Assembly: GCF_021732705.1 (NCBI RefSeq)
Contig: NZ_JAKFUM010000003.1
Span: 124,001 to 188,000, forward strand
Source: Nevskia sp.
GTDB taxonomy: Bacteria; Pseudomonadota; Gammaproteobacteria; Nevskiales; Nevskiaceae
Length of the DNA: 64,000 nucleotides
Reading direction: 5' to 3'
Positions 26,358 to 35,894 of this stretch are shown here, piece by piece. Position 1 is the first letter of the stretch. Each line of letters starts with the position of its first letter. The position numbers and the translations under genes were made by a program. The notes below the pieces were generated by a model. It was given only the letters and a program-made list of their open reading frames with translations, did no database searches and was not told where the DNA came from.

Positions 26358-28205
26358 TCAGGGCGACTCGGCTGAGCGATAGACCGGCAGCAGGTTCAAA
26401 CGTTCATCCCAGGCCGGATGCCGGCGATAGAAGAAATCGAGCCGCGCGGCCGGGCTGGCGGCGAACGCCGCGTCGTCCTTCAGTCGCTGCTCGAACGCGG
26501 CCTTCAGCGCCGGATCGGCTGCCAGCTGCTCGCGCGCGACGGCTTCGGCGACGTAGGGCTCCATGTATTCCTTCTGTTCGAACGCCGTCGCGAAGCGGCC
26601 CCACGCCGCCAGTGAGTCCGGTGCCGCGGGTTCCAGCAGATCGATCACCAGCCGGGCCAGCGGCTGGGCGATCGGCACGAACAGCGAGCCGGCGGGCAGG
26701 GCGCGCCGCTCGGCCTTCCATGCGCCGGTCACGGTGAATCGGGTGTGGCCTTCGAAGGTGTCCCGGCTGCGGGTGACCGTGTCGGCGCGAAAGGTTTCCA
26801 GCGCGGCATCCGGCCGGGCCGTGGCCAGCCGGGTGTAGCGAATGCCGTGCGCGCGCAGGGTCGCGGCGACCGTCTCGGCCCAGCCTGCCGGAATCCAGTA
26901 GCCGCCGCGCGGGGCTTCGACGAAGACGCTGGGGCGCACGTCGTCGCGCAGCGGCACGGTCCAGACTTCCGGCCGGGTTTCGTCGTAGCGGGTGACCATG
27001 CCGCCCGACACGTCCGACGGCGTCCGGGTGTAGGCGTAACCGCGGAACGCGATCATCCGCGCCTGCTCGCTCGCTTCCCAGCCGATCGGCACGCGGGTGC
27101 CGCCGAGCTGCGCGGCGCGGGCGTCGGCGCGGCGGGCCTCGTCGAGCCAGTCCTGGCCGTGATCGGCGGCCTGCTCGACCAGCGACACGATGGTGTTGCG
27201 CGTCGCCCGGACCCGCGCGGGGTAGTCCTTCCACGAATGGGTCTCGACCAGGATGCCGAGGCGGTTGCGTTCCGCGATGTAGGCCTGCGAGAAGCGCGGC
27301 GGCGCCACGCCATCCTCGAAACCGGAAGCCGGATCGTCCTCGCTGACGAACGAGGGATAGAACGGCAGCGGCAGCGAGCCGGCGCGCGTCAGCGCGGCGA
27401 TGCTGTCGGCGCGCAGCTGCCGGCCGAAGCGCTGCAGCGCCGTGTCACCGGCGTTGACCGGCTCGACGTTGAACGAGATGTCGTGCTCGAACTGCGCCCC
27501 GTCGGTGACGTGCAGATCGGCATACAGGATCGGGTCCCAGCGATTGATCAGCCGCAGCATCGCCTGCATTTCCGGCGCATCAGCCTTCATGTAGTCGCGG
27601 TTCAGGTTCAGGTTGCTCGCGGTCACGCGCCAGCCGCTCTCGGCCGGTCCGCGCTGGTTCGGCCGGTTCCAGGCCTTGAACCGCTCGTGGCCGTCGACGT
27701 TGAACACCGGCACGAACAGCAGCACGACCTTGTCGAGCGCACCGCTTGCCGCGCTGCCGTCGAGCAGTTCGCGCAGGGCGAGGAAGCCGGCGTCCTTGCC
27801 GTCGATCTCTCCGGCATGGATGCCGCCCTGGATCAGCACCACCGGCAGCCGACGCCGTGTGGCGTCGGCGGCGCTTCGCGCGCCGCTGCGAGTCGCGACC
27901 AGCAGCTTCATCGGCCGGCCTTCCGGCGTGATGCCGAAATCCTCGCAGCGCACGGCGGCCGGGTAGGCCTTCGCGAAGTCGCGGCACAGGGTGATCACTT
28001 CGTCGTAGCGCCCGGTCTGCTGATAGCCGGAGCGTTCGGCGACGGTCGACAGGCGCGGCGTCACCGCCTGCGCGACCGGCGTCTGCCCGACCGCCAGGGC
28101 CAGGGCCAGCGCCCAGGTGAACGCGGCGCGCGGCCGCAGTCGCGTGCGGCCGAGGCAACGGAGCAGACGGCCGCCGACGCGGCGGACGGTGATTTCAGGA
28201 TGCAT
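26358..28205 (-). CDS. Exported M14-family zinc carboxypeptidase
   Basis: 615 residues. The N-terminus has a basic region followed by a hydrophobic stretch (FTWALALALAVGQTPVAQA, about 29-47), an export signal. The zinc motif HxxE is seen as GGIHAGEIDGKD (His130, Glu133). The third ligand is expected in LYADLHVTDGAQFEHD, and an M14-type NPDG-like segment is replaced by NLNRDYMKADAPE. It removes C-terminal residues from peptides in the periplasm or outside the cell. Length is greater than the catalytic domain alone; the C-terminal 250 residues include an Ig-like part (FRADTVTRSRDTFEGHTRF). The extra domain is inferred. Confidence 0.9.
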   Translation of the reverse strand: MHPEITVRRVGGRLLRCLGRTRLRPRAAFTWALALALAVGQTPVAQAVTPRLSTVAERSGYQQTGRYDEVITLCRDFAKAYPAAVRCEDFGITPEGRPMKLLVATRSGARSAADATRRRLPVVLIQGGIHAGEIDGKDAGFLALRELLDGSAASGALDKVVLLFVPVFNVDGHERFKAWNRPNQRGPAESGWRVTASNLNLNRDYMKADAPEMQAMLRLINRWDPILYADLHVTDGAQFEHDISFNVEPVNAGDTALQRFGRQLRADSIAALTRAGSLPLPFYPSFVSEDDPASGFEDGVAPPRFSQAYIAERNRLGILVETHSWKDYPARVRATRNTIVSLVEQAADHGQDWLDEARRADARAAQLGGTRVPIGWEASEQARMIAFRGYAYTRTPSDVSGGMVTRYDETRPEVWTVPLRDDVRPSVFVEAPRGGYWIPAGWAETVAATLRAHGIRYTRLATARPDAALETFRADTVTRSRDTFEGHTRFTVTGAWKAERRALPAGSLFVPIAQPLARLVIDLLEPAAPDSLAAWGRFATAFEQKEYMEPYVAEAVAREQLAADPALKAAFEQRLKDDAAFAASPAARLDFFYRRHPAWDERLNLLPVYRSAESP

Positions 28206-28442
28206 GGATTTTCCTTTTCCGATCGCGATTCCGGACAGCGATCAAGTTGAATGGAATCGATTGCCGAGACTGAGCCAGATCATGCGTGGACGCCGGACGC
28301 AGTGATAAATTCGTTGCGCTGCAACAAGGATCGTAGCGCGCCCGTCCCTGACACGGCATAGCCACTTCATGAATCCTGCTGATGTTGCTGCACCCCCGGA
28401 GCCTCGCCTCCGTCCTGCACGTTCTGCCCGGGCGTCGGCTCG

Positions 28443-29138
28443 ATGGACCCGCCTCCGGTGACGATACGGCCCCGCTTGTCCGTCATCGTCTCCGCCGGCT
28501 GCAGCGACTGGGTGCCGGCCGGCCTGCTGGCCCAGCTGTGCAGCCTGCCGCTGGATGTCGAAATCGTGCTGGCCCATGCCCGCAAGCGCGCGCTGCAGAC
28601 GCCGCCCGGCTGGCCCCCCGAACGCAGCCTGCGCCAGTGCGCGGCGGAACCGGAACTGGCGGCCCAGATGAATGCCGGCGCCCGCATTGCTGGCGGCGAG
28701 TGGCTGTGGTTCCTGCCGGCCGACACCCGGCTGACGGCATCGGCCGTCGCTGCCGCGTATCGGCTGATCGGCCGGCGCGAGCCGGTGCTGGGCTGGTTCG
28801 ATCTGCAGTACATCGGCAGCCATTCGCCGATGTTGCCGTTGCTGGCCAGCGCCGCCAACCTGTGGGCGCGGCTCACCCGGCGGCCCCCGCTGCCGCAGGG
28901 CTACTGCCTGCCGGCAGCGCAGTTCGAGGCGCTGGGCGCGTTTCCGGAGCAGCCGTTCACCGCCCTGCACAAGAGCTTCATCCGCGCCGCACGCGCGACC
29001 GGGCTCGCCGTGCGTCGGACCGGCGGCGTGCTGCAGACCAGTGCCGTGCCGCTGCGCCCGTGGCTCGGCGCAAAGACGCGGTTGACGGCACCGGTTCGCA
29101 GCGCGGCTCGGCGGTCGGACGATCCACCGCTTCAGTGA
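28443..29138 (+). CDS. Glycosyltransferase family 2-like protein
   Basis: 231 residues. The N-terminal strand RLSVIVSAGCSDW is a GT2-like nucleotide-binding start, and the strand with the acidic metal motif reads GEWLWFLPADTRLTASAV (PAD in place of DxD). A hydrophobic stretch LLPLLASAANLWARL lies near 135. The layout resembles the TIGR04283-type small GT2 proteins. Donor and acceptor are unknown. The start is uncertain: the ATG at 28443 has no clear Shine-Dalgarno, and a GTG at 28458 is possible. Confidence 0.65.
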   Translation: MDPPPVTIRPRLSVIVSAGCSDWVPAGLLAQLCSLPLDVEIVLAHARKRALQTPPGWPPERSLRQCAAEPELAAQMNAGARIAGGEWLWFLPADTRLTASAVAAAYRLIGRREPVLGWFDLQYIGSHSPMLPLLASAANLWARLTRRPPLPQGYCLPAAQFEALGAFPEQPFTALHKSFIRAARATGLAVRRTGGVLQTSAVPLRPWLGAKTRLTAPVRSAARRSDDPPLQ

Positions 29139-29190
29139 CTCGCGACGTGGTCCGGCATCGGGGCCACGCGCGGCTCGAGCCGGGGCCATG

Positions 29191-29224
29191 AAAAAAGGCG
29201 CGACGGTCGATGACCGTCGCGCCT
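29191..29224 (-). terminator. Intrinsic terminator of the beta-oxidation operon
   Basis: Perfect 12-bp stem (29197-29208 and 29212-29223) with a 3-nt loop. Six A on the plus strand (29191-29196) give a U tract for minus-strand transcripts. It lies 39 bp after the stop of the multifunctional fatty-acid-oxidation gene. Confidence 0.92.
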
Positions 29225-29262
29225 CTGGCTTCAGCACCCAAGCCCGGATGCCGGGCTGAGCG

Positions 29263-31407
29263 TTACTCGAAGCGCTTGCCTTCCGCCGCCATCTTCACCA
29301 GCAGCGCCGCCGGCTTGAAGCGCGGGCCGTACTTGGAGGCCAGCACTTCGGCACGGGCCACGAACTTGGCCACGCCGTAGGCGTTGATGAACTGCAGCGC
29401 GCCGCCCTGATGCGGTGCGAAGCCCCAGCCGAAGATCGAGCCGATGTTGGTATCGGCCACGGTCATGACGACGTTCTCTTCGAAGCAGCGGGCCGCTTCG
29501 TTGGCCTGCGCGAACATCATCCGGTCGATCATCTCCTGCTGGCTGAGCTGCTCGGTCGCCAGCGGGAACGCCTGGGCCAGACCCGGCCACAGCTTCTTCT
29601 CGCCCTTGGTGCCGGCTTCCGGATAGTCGTAGAAACCCTTGCCGGCCTTCTTGCCCGGGCGATCCAGCTCCTTGACCATCTTCAGCACGACCGGCTCGCT
29701 GGCCGACGGCACGTAGGTCTTGCCTTCTTCGGCGTAGTCCTTCTTCGTCTGCTCCATGACGTGCAGCGACAGGCTCATCGACACCTCGTCCTGCAGCGCC
29801 AGCGGGCCGACCGGCATGCCGGCCTTCAGGCCCGCCATCTCGATCGAGCGCGGATGCTGGCCTTCCGCCAGCAGCGCCAGACCTTCGTTGACGTAGGTCG
29901 CGAACGAGCGGCTGGTATAGAAGCCGCGCGAATCGTTGACCACGATCGGCGTCTTCTTGATCTGCTGGACGTAGTCGAAGCCCTTGGCCAGCGTTTCCTT
30001 GCTGGTCTTCTCGCCCATGATGATCTCGACCAGCGGCATCTTGTCGACCGGCGAGAAGAAGTGCAGGCCGATGAAGTGCTCGGCCTTCGAGTGCGCCTTG
30101 GCCAGACCGGTGATCGGCAGGGTCGAGGTGTTCGACGCGAACACGACGTCGGCGCCGACGACCGCTTCGGTCTTCTTCGTCACATCGGCCTTGATCGCAC
30201 GATCCTCGAACACCGCTTCGATCACCAGATCACAGCCGGCGAGGTCGGCGTAGTCGGTCGTCGCCTTGATCCGGTCGAGGAACACGCCCTTGCCGGCCGG
30301 CGTTTCGCGGCCCTTCTTGATCGCCTTGTCGAGCAGGCCGGCCGAATAGGCCTTGCCGCGCTCGGCGGCTTCGAGTGTGGAGTCGAGCAGCACGCACTCG
30401 ATGCCGACCTTGGCCGACACGTAGGCGATGCCGGCACCCATCATGCCGGCGCCGAGAATGCCGAGCTTGGTGACCTTGGACTTCGCGATGCCTTCCGGAC
30501 GCGACTTGCCCTTGTTGATCGAGTTCAGCTGGAACCACAGCGTGCCGATCATGTTCTTCGAAACCTGGCTGACCACCAGGTTCGCGAAGTAGCGCGATTC
30601 GATGCGGCAGCCGGATTCGAAGTCGACAATGCCGCCTTCGTAGACGCAGCTCATGATGTTGGTGACCGCCGGGTAGTTGCCCTGCGACTTCGCGGTCGCC
30701 ATCGACGGCGCGATCGCCAGCATCTGCACGACGGCCGGATGGCGCGAGTCACCGCCCGGCCACTTGAACTTCTTGTCGTCCCACGGCTGCACCGGCTTCG
30801 GGTTGGCGAGGCACCAGCTCTTGGCCTTGGCCAGCAGGTCGGCGCTGTCGCTGGCGAGTTCGTTGATGATGCCCTGCTGCTTCGCGGCTTCGGCGTTCAG
30901 CTCCTTGCCTTCGAGCATCAAGGGCAGCGATGCCTGGATGCCGATCATGCGCGGCAGGCGCTGCGTGCCGCCGCCGCCCGGCAGCAGGCCGAGCTTGACT
31001 TCCGGCAGGCCGAACTTGGCCTTCGGATCGGCGATCGCGACGCGGTAGTGCGTGGCCAGCGCCATTTCCAGGCCGCCGCCGAGCGCGGTGCCGTTGAGGG
31101 CCGCGACGACCGGGCGGCCGAGCAGTTCCATCCGGCGCAGGATCTTCTTGAACGCCTCGGCGGCGTCGTACGCCAGCTTCGGATCGGTCATCAGGAACAC
31201 GCCGTCGATGTCGGCGCCGGCGAGGAATTCCTTCTTGCCGGAGGTCACGATCAGGCCCTTGATGCCGGCATCGGCTTCAACCTTCGCGATGGCATCGGCG
31301 AACGGACCCATCAGGGCGTCGCTCAGCACGTTCATCGGCCGGTCGGCCAGGTTCATCGTCAGGGTGGCGATGCCGTCGGCATCGACCGTCAGTTGGACTG
31401 CACTCAT
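29263..31407 (-). CDS. Fatty-acid oxidation multifunctional enzyme (enoyl-CoA hydratase/3-hydroxyacyl-CoA dehydrogenase), FadB/FadJ type
   Basis: 714 residues. The N-terminal crotonase domain (about 1-190) has the oxyanion/catalytic glutamates Glu114 ([10 protein letters not shown]) and Glu136 ([20 protein letters not shown]). The NAD-binding dehydrogenase domain begins near 313 with [17 protein letters not shown], and the C-terminal 3HCDH domains contain [15 protein letters not shown]. It performs hydration and oxidation of acyl-CoA, the middle steps of beta-oxidation. Upstream on the same strand lies the thiolase that completes the cycle. FadB and FadJ cannot be separated from sequence alone, so no symbol is given. 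Confidence 0.95.
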   Translation of the reverse strand: MSAVQLTVDADGIATLTMNLADRPMNVLSDALMGPFADAIAKVEADAGIKGLIVTSGKKEFLAGADIDGVFLMTDPKLAYDAAEAFKKILRRMELLGRPVVAALNGTALGGGLEMALATHYRVAIADPKAKFGLPEVKLGLLPGGGGTQRLPRMIGIQASLPLMLEGKELNAEAAKQQGIINELASDSADLLAKAKSWCLANPKPVQPWDDKKFKWPGGDSRHPAVVQMLAIAPSMATAKSQGNYPAVTNIMSCVYEGGIVDFESGCRIESRYFANLVVSQVSKNMIGTLWFQLNSINKGKSRPEGIAKSKVTKLGILGAGMMGAGIAYVSAKVGIECVLLDSTLEAAERGKAYSAGLLDKAIKKGRETPAGKGVFLDRIKATTDYADLAGCDLVIEAVFEDRAIKADVTKKTEAVVGADVVFASNTSTLPITGLAKAHSKAEHFIGLHFFSPVDKMPLVEIIMGEKTSKETLAKGFDYVQQIKKTPIVVNDSRGFYTSRSFATYVNEGLALLAEGQHPRSIEMAGLKAGMPVGPLALQDEVSMSLSLHVMEQTKKDYAEEGKTYVPSASEPVVLKMVKELDRPGKKAGKGFYDYPEAGTKGEKKLWPGLAQAFPLATEQLSQQEMIDRMMFAQANEAARCFEENVVMTVADTNIGSIFGWGFAPHQGGALQFINAYGVAKFVARAEVLASKYGPRFKPAALLVKMAAEGKRFE

Positions 31408-31420
31408 TTGTTCTTCTCGT

Positions 31421-31516
31421 AAGGCGTGAGGGGTGAGGCGTGAGGCGAAAAAGCGGGAAAGCAGGGCGGTGGCTGTTGCCGGTTACGCCTCACGCCTCTC
31501 CCCTGTCGCCTCACGA
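31421..31516. repeat. Imperfect inverted repeat of GTGAGGCG units between thiolase and fadB/J-type gene
   Basis: A left arm rich in GTGAGGCG-like units (31421-31447) faces a right arm with the complement (about 31483-31515); the arms agree over roughly 85 percent with a one-base offset and about 35 nt between. Each arm is built of short GAGGCGTGAGGCG-type direct repeats. It occupies nearly the whole 119-bp gap between the two operon genes and could form a long hairpin in the transcript. Confidence 0.7.
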
Positions 31517-31526
31517 AAGCGAAGCG

Positions 31527-32732
31527 TCACACTCGTTCGATGACCGTGGCGATGCCCATGCCGGCGCCGACGCACAGGCTGGCCAGACCGAACTGCTTGT
31601 CCTGGCGCTCCATTTCGTCGAGCAGGGTGGCGAGGATGATGCAGCCGGTGGCGCCCAGCGGATGGCCCATGGCGATCGAGCCGCCGTTGACGTTGACCCG
31701 GTCCATGTCGATGTCGAGCGCGCGTACCGCCTTCATCACCACCGAGGCGAACGCTTCGTTGATCTCGAACAGATCGATGTCCTTCGCGGTCAGGCCGGCC
31801 TTCTTCAGCGCCTTCTGCGCGGCCGGCGCGATGCCGGTCAGCATGATCGTCGGCTCCGAGCCGATCACCGCCACCGAGCGGATCTTGGCGCGCGGCTTCA
31901 GGCCCATCGACGCACCCTTCTCGCCGGAGCCGATCAGCATCAGCGCGGCACCGTCGACGATGCCGGACGAGTTGCCGGCGTGGTGCACGTGGTTGATCTT
32001 CTCGATCGTCGTGTACTTGCGCAGCGCCGTCGCGTCGAAGCCCATCAGGCCCATCTGCTCGAAGCTCGCCTTCAGTTCGCCGAGCTTTTCGACGGTGGTC
32101 GAGCCGCGCACGGTCTCGTCGTGATCCAGCACGACCATGCCGTTGAGGTCGCGCACCGGCACCACGGTCTTGGCGAAGCGGCCGTCGGCCCAGGCCTTGG
32201 CGGCCTTCTGCTGCGAACGCACGGCGAAGGCGTCGACATCGTGGCGGCTGAAGCCTTCGAGCGAGGCGATCAGGTCGGCACCGATGCCCTGCGGCGCGAA
32301 GCCGAGCTGCTCGTTGATGCGCGGGTCCATCGCCCAGGCGCCGCCGTCCGAGCCCATCGGCCAGCGCGACATGCTTTCCACGCCGCCGGCGACGACCAGA
32401 TCTTCCTGGCCGGACTGCACCTTCATCGCCGCGAGGTTCACCGATTCCAGACCCGAGGCGCAGAAGCGGCTCTGGGTCACGCCCGGCACGTTCTGGGCCC
32501 AGCCGGCATACAGCACCGCGGTGCGGGCGATGTCCGCGCCCTGCTCGCCGACCGGCGTCACGCAGCCGATGACGACGTCATCGACCTGCGAGGTGTCGAG
32601 GCTGTTGCGCGTCTCGAGGGCGTTGAACAGGTTGCCGAGCAGATGCACCGGCGTCACCTCGTGCAGGCTGCCGTCCTTCTTGCCCTTGCCGCGCGGGGTG
32701 CGCACGGCATCGAAAATATAGGCTTCGTTCAT
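31527..32732 (-). CDS. Acetyl-CoA C-acyltransferase (thiolase)
   Basis: 401 residues, the usual thiolase length. The acyl-enzyme cysteine is Cys91 in [22 protein letters not shown] carries the catalytic histidine, and CVGAGMG near the C-terminus holds the second active-site cysteine. It cleaves 3-ketoacyl-CoA, the last step of beta-oxidation, in the cytoplasm, and sits upstream of the multifunctional enzyme gene. It is divergent from a TetR regulator, across a 304-bp control region. Confidence 0.95.
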   Translation of the reverse strand: MNEAYIFDAVRTPRGKGKKDGSLHEVTPVHLLGNLFNALETRNSLDTSQVDDVVIGCVTPVGEQGADIARTAVLYAGWAQNVPGVTQSRFCASGLESVNLAAMKVQSGQEDLVVAGGVESMSRWPMGSDGGAWAMDPRINEQLGFAPQGIGADLIASLEGFSRHDVDAFAVRSQQKAAKAWADGRFAKTVVPVRDLNGMVVLDHDETVRGSTTVEKLGELKASFEQMGLMGFDATALRKYTTIEKINHVHHAGNSSGIVDGAALMLIGSGEKGASMGLKPRAKIRSVAVIGSEPTIMLTGIAPAAQKALKKAGLTAKDIDLFEINEAFASVVMKAVRALDIDMDRVNVNGGSIAMGHPLGATGCIILATLLDEMERQDKQFGLASLCVGAGMGIATVIERV

Positions 32733-32937
32733 CAGGGTAATCTCTTGTGTTGGCCTTGCGATGGCGGTGTCTGAAGGAGGCTGCTTGATCGCTGTGCTGG
32801 CGCTGTCAGCACACCAGTTGCAGCGATCGGTAATCTTGCTTACAGTTTGCCCGGCTGGCGGCAGGATTACCGTTCAAGTCCGCGAAAACCCGCGAAACGC
32901 TTGAATTGACGGCAAGTCCGGTCTGCCAAACGCGACG

Positions 32938-32966
32938 AGAATAATTATTGCGCTGCACTGCGTCAA
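32938..32966 (-). promoter_or_regulatory. Candidate sigma-70 promoter for the thiolase operon
   Basis: Read on the minus strand: TTGACG (32966-32961, five of six -35 consensus bases), a spacer of 17 nt, and TATTCT (32943-32938, four of six -10 bases). It overlaps an AT-rich 10-bp palindrome AATAATTATT at 32940-32949. It lies about 205 bp upstream of the thiolase start. Confidence 0.4.
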
Positions 32967-33005
32967 ACCGGGACCGGTGTTTCGGAGTGCCGCAAAGGCA
33001 ATGAC

Positions 33006-33019
33006 GTAACCGCTGTTAC
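33006..33019. promoter_or_regulatory. Candidate TetR operator half-sites
   Basis: A palindrome GTAAC-CGCT-GTTAC lies 17 bp before the TetR-family start codon. A related GTAA-6-TTAC element occurs at 32830-32843, nearer the thiolase. Small palindromes beside a divergent TetR gene are the expected operator form; the identity is inferred. Confidence 0.35.
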
Positions 33020-33036
33020 CTCACGGGATCACGACG

Positions 33037-33684
33037 ATGGGTTTGAAAGCTGGAATCGGGACCGCCGAATCACCTCGGGATGCCGGCCTTACCGCCGATC
33101 GCACCGCGCTGGATCCGGACACGCGCGCACGGATCGAGCAGGCCGTGCTCGACATCTTCTCGGAGCGGGAATTCCACCGGGTGGGCCTGATCGAAGTCGC
33201 CCGCGGAGCCAATGTCAGCCTGCAGACAATCTACAAGTACTACGGCAGCAAAGAAGCCCTCCTTTTTTCCTGCCTCGATGCCTGGCTGGGGCGGCTCGCG
33301 GCGCGGATGATCGATCACCTGCAGGGCATCGAGGACTTCAAGGAGAAGTTCCGGAAGGTGTTCTGGGTCACGCTCGATTTCTTCGAGAAGAACCCGAAGG
33401 TGGCGCAGCTGATCATGTCGTCGGTGTACGTCAACACCTGGCGCAAGCAGGACAACTACCAGAACCCGCTGCTGTTCAGCACCTTCATCCGCGTGCTCGG
33501 CGAAGGCCGCGCCAAGGGCGTGCTGAACGACGCCGTCGACGAGAAGATCCTGCTCGACTACATCTTCGGGATCATTGCCCGGCTGGTGCAGATGTACATC
33601 CACCGCGGCCAGAAGGAGCCGCTGACGCAGCAGGCGAACGTGCTGTTCGACATGCTGTGGCGCGCGATCGCTAAGCCGGTCTGA
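33037..33684 (+). CDS. TetR-family transcriptional regulator
   Basis: 215 residues. The N-terminal DNA-binding domain (about 25-75) is LDIFSEREFHRVGLIEVARG followed by NVSLQTIYKYYGSKEALLFSC, the classic TetR helix-turn-helix. The C-terminal ligand/dimer domain is helical. It is divergent from the thiolase/beta-oxidation genes, so control of fatty-acid oxidation with an acyl-CoA or fatty-acid ligand is the natural proposal, as with other TetR-type fatty-acid regulators. The effector is not known. Confidence 0.9.
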   Translation: MGLKAGIGTAESPRDAGLTADRTALDPDTRARIEQAVLDIFSEREFHRVGLIEVARGANVSLQTIYKYYGSKEALLFSCLDAWLGRLAARMIDHLQGIEDFKEKFRKVFWVTLDFFEKNPKVAQLIMSSVYVNTWRKQDNYQNPLLFSTFIRVLGEGRAKGVLNDAVDEKILLDYIFGIIARLVQMYIHRGQKEPLTQQANVLFDMLWRAIAKPV

Positions 33685-33732
33685 TCCGGCCCGAGGCGGC
33701 GGGCGACGCGCGAACGGTTCAGGCCCAGCGGT

Positions 33733-34152
33733 TCAGGTCCAGGGATCGTACGAACCGAAGTGCCAGACATGGCCTTCGGGATCGCGGCACGAGAACGCCC
33801 GGCCGCCGTAGTGCACGTCCTGCAGGGCCAGGGTGATCACGGCACCGGCGGCCACGGCGCGGTCATGCGCGGCGTCGACGTTCTCGACATAGACGCACAC
33901 AGCCTGCGTGCCGATGCCGCCGGCGGCGCGCACGCTCTGCATCATCCCCGGGTGGTTCAAGATTTCCGCCGAGCCCAGCATCACCATGCCGTTGCCGAAA
34001 GTCAGTTGCGCATGGGCGATGGTGTTCGGCGCATCGCCCGGCACCACCAGATGCGGTGCGAAGCCGAAGGCCCGTTCGAGCCAGGCGATGGCGGCCGGGG
34101 CGTCGTGATACAGCAGCGACGGGGTCAGGGTCGGATACGGGCGGGCAGCCAT
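33733..34152 (-). CDS. VOC-superfamily (glyoxalase/PhnB-like) protein
   Basis: 139 residues. Paired beta-alpha-beta modules are visible: YPTLTPSLLYHDAPAAIAWLERAFGF at the start and VENVDAAHDRAVAAGAVI, then FSCRDPEGHVWHFGSYDPW at the end. The latter is the VOC/PhnB signature, in which the final Glu/His area binds a metal in active members. Substrate unknown. It stands alone. Confidence 0.85.
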   Translation of the reverse strand: MAARPYPTLTPSLLYHDAPAAIAWLERAFGFAPHLVVPGDAPNTIAHAQLTFGNGMVMLGSAEILNHPGMMQSVRAAGGIGTQAVCVYVENVDAAHDRAVAAGAVITLALQDVHYGGRAFSCRDPEGHVWHFGSYDPWT

Positions 34153-34242
34153 GGCGCAGTCCTCGTCGGCGTGTTCCGGCGAGGATAGCGCCGACGCGCA
34201 TCGGATTCGACCGCGCCGGTCGCCGGCAGCGCCGTCTATGCG

Positions 34243-35160
34243 TCAGGCCGGCTTCAGCGTGCTGACGAAGAACGCGGTCTGGTCGCGCACCACGTCATTG
34301 AAGGTCGGCGGCACGTAGATGTCGAAGTGGCCGACCGGATAGCGCTTGACCGTGACCTTGTCCGGCGCGCGCTTCGCCGCCGCTTCCATCGCCGACGGTG
34401 GCACCACGACATCGCCGGTGGCGATGCAGAACAGCGCCGGGCACGGCAGCTTCGGCGTCGACAGGCCCGGCCGGTACGTGGCCAGGGTCAGCGCCCAGCT
34501 CGTGGTGATCCGGTTCTGCCAGTCCGGTGGCGTGATCCGGCTGTAGCCGCTGAGCGAATCCGCCGTGGTCAGCACGCCGGGGGCACCCGGCGCGGCGATC
34601 ACCGGCAGGGTCACGCGGCCGCGCCCGAGCGTGGCGGACGCCAGATCGCGCAGGCCGCTCGCGGTCAGCTTCAGCACCGGCACCGGCCCCAGTTCGCGCA
34701 GCAGATGGAACAGCGACGCGAGGCCATCCATCAGCGCGCCCTGCGAGCTGACCGCGGCGATCCGGCCATCGGCCACCGCCGCGGCCACCGAATGGGCGCC
34801 GGAGAACGAACTGCCCCAGGTCGCGATGCGATCCGGATCGATGCCCGGCAGGCGGCGGGCGTGGGCGATGGCCGCCGCCCAGTCCTGCAGCTGGCGCGAG
34901 ACCGACACCCACTGCCGGGGCTGGCCATCGCTGTTGCCGAAGCCGCGGTAGTCGAACACCAGCACGGCGAGACCGGCTTCGGCGAAGTGCCGCGCGAACG
35001 GTTCGAGCCCGGCCGCGCGCGTGCCGCCGAGGCCATGGGCCATGACGATGCACGGCAGGCCGCGGTCGTTGGCCAATGCCGTGTCGGACGGCCGGAAGTG
35101 CCCGGCGCGCAGCGTGGTGCCGTGGCTCGGGAACTCGATTTCAGTCAGCGTGATCGTCAT
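34243..35160 (-). CDS. Alpha/beta hydrolase
   Basis: 305 residues from the start at 35160. A longer frame to 35220 has an unrelated Cys/Pro-rich N-terminus. The oxyanion region MAHGLGGTRAAGLEPFAR and the nucleophile elbow SSFSGAHSVA (GxSxG type) are present, with a C-terminal VGHFDIYVPP histidine. Probably a cytoplasmic esterase, peptidase or lipase; the substrate is unknown. Confidence 0.88.
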   Translation of the reverse strand: MTITLTEIEFPSHGTTLRAGHFRPSDTALANDRGLPCIVMAHGLGGTRAAGLEPFARHFAEAGLAVLVFDYRGFGNSDGQPRQWVSVSRQLQDWAAAIAHARRLPGIDPDRIATWGSSFSGAHSVAAAVADGRIAAVSSQGALMDGLASLFHLLRELGPVPVLKLTASGLRDLASATLGRGRVTLPVIAAPGAPGVLTTADSLSGYSRITPPDWQNRITTSWALTLATYRPGLSTPKLPCPALFCIATGDVVVPPSAMEAAAKRAPDKVTVKRYPVGHFDIYVPPTFNDVVRDQTAFFVSTLKPA

Positions 35161-35200
35161 CGGCGGGGTTCCGGTTCTGTTGCGGAAATGAAGGCCTGCG

Positions 35201-35860
35201 CTACAGCAGGGATTGAGCAACCGACCACAGCATGCCGCCGCCGAGCGCGATCAGGATCGCGCCCATCGCGCGGTCGATCCAGTGGGCGCTGCGCAGCAGC
35301 CGCGTGCGGATGCGCGGATGCCCAAGCGTCCACGCGACGAAGCTGAACCACAGGCCGGTGGTGACGATCATCCACGCGCCGAGGCCGAGCTTCAGCGCCG
35401 TCGGCGTGCTGCCGGTGATCACGGCCGAGCACAGGGCGACGAAGAACAGCATCGCCTTGACGTTCAGCAGATTGGTGAACAGGCCGATCGAGAAATCGCG
35501 GGCGGCGGCCTTGCCCGGCTCGGCCATCGGCGGCGGTGCGTCGGGATCGGCCGGCTGTGCCCGGATCGCGCCCCAGCCGATCCACAGCAACAGGCTGCCG
35601 CCGATCAGCTTCAGCACCGTCAGCAGCGGCGGAAAGGCCTCGATCGCCCAGCCGAGTCCGAACATGCCGTAGGCGACGTGGAAGGTGATGCCGCAGGCAA
35701 TGCCGAGGGCCGTGCGCACGCCGGCCGCGCGGCCGTGGGCGAGCGTCTGGCGCGTGACGATCGCCAGATCCGGCCCCGGGCTCATCACCGCGAGCGCGTG
35801 GGTCGTGGCGATGGTCACGAACAGCGAGACCGGCGTTGCGGCCAGTGTCAGCGCGGTCAT
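35201..35860 (-). CDS. LysE/RhtB-family amino-acid exporter
   Basis: 219 residues, six predicted hydrophobic segments. The family N-terminus is MSPGPDLAIVTRQTLAHG, following a first helix; the mid-protein LTVLKLIGGSLLLWIGWGAI and the C-terminal MGAILIALGGGMLW helices match. It exports amino acids or related metabolites across the inner membrane. The start at 35860 is preferred over a basic extension to 35968. Confidence 0.9.
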   Translation of the reverse strand: MTALTLAATPVSLFVTIATTHALAVMSPGPDLAIVTRQTLAHGRAAGVRTALGIACGITFHVAYGMFGLGWAIEAFPPLLTVLKLIGGSLLLWIGWGAIRAQPADPDAPPPMAEPGKAAARDFSIGLFTNLLNVKAMLFFVALCSAVITGSTPTALKLGLGAWMIVTTGLWFSFVAWTLGHPRIRTRLLRSAHWIDRAMGAILIALGGGMLWSVAQSLL

Positions 35861-35894
35861 CGCCGGGCCTGATCGACGGGAAGCGAACCCATGC

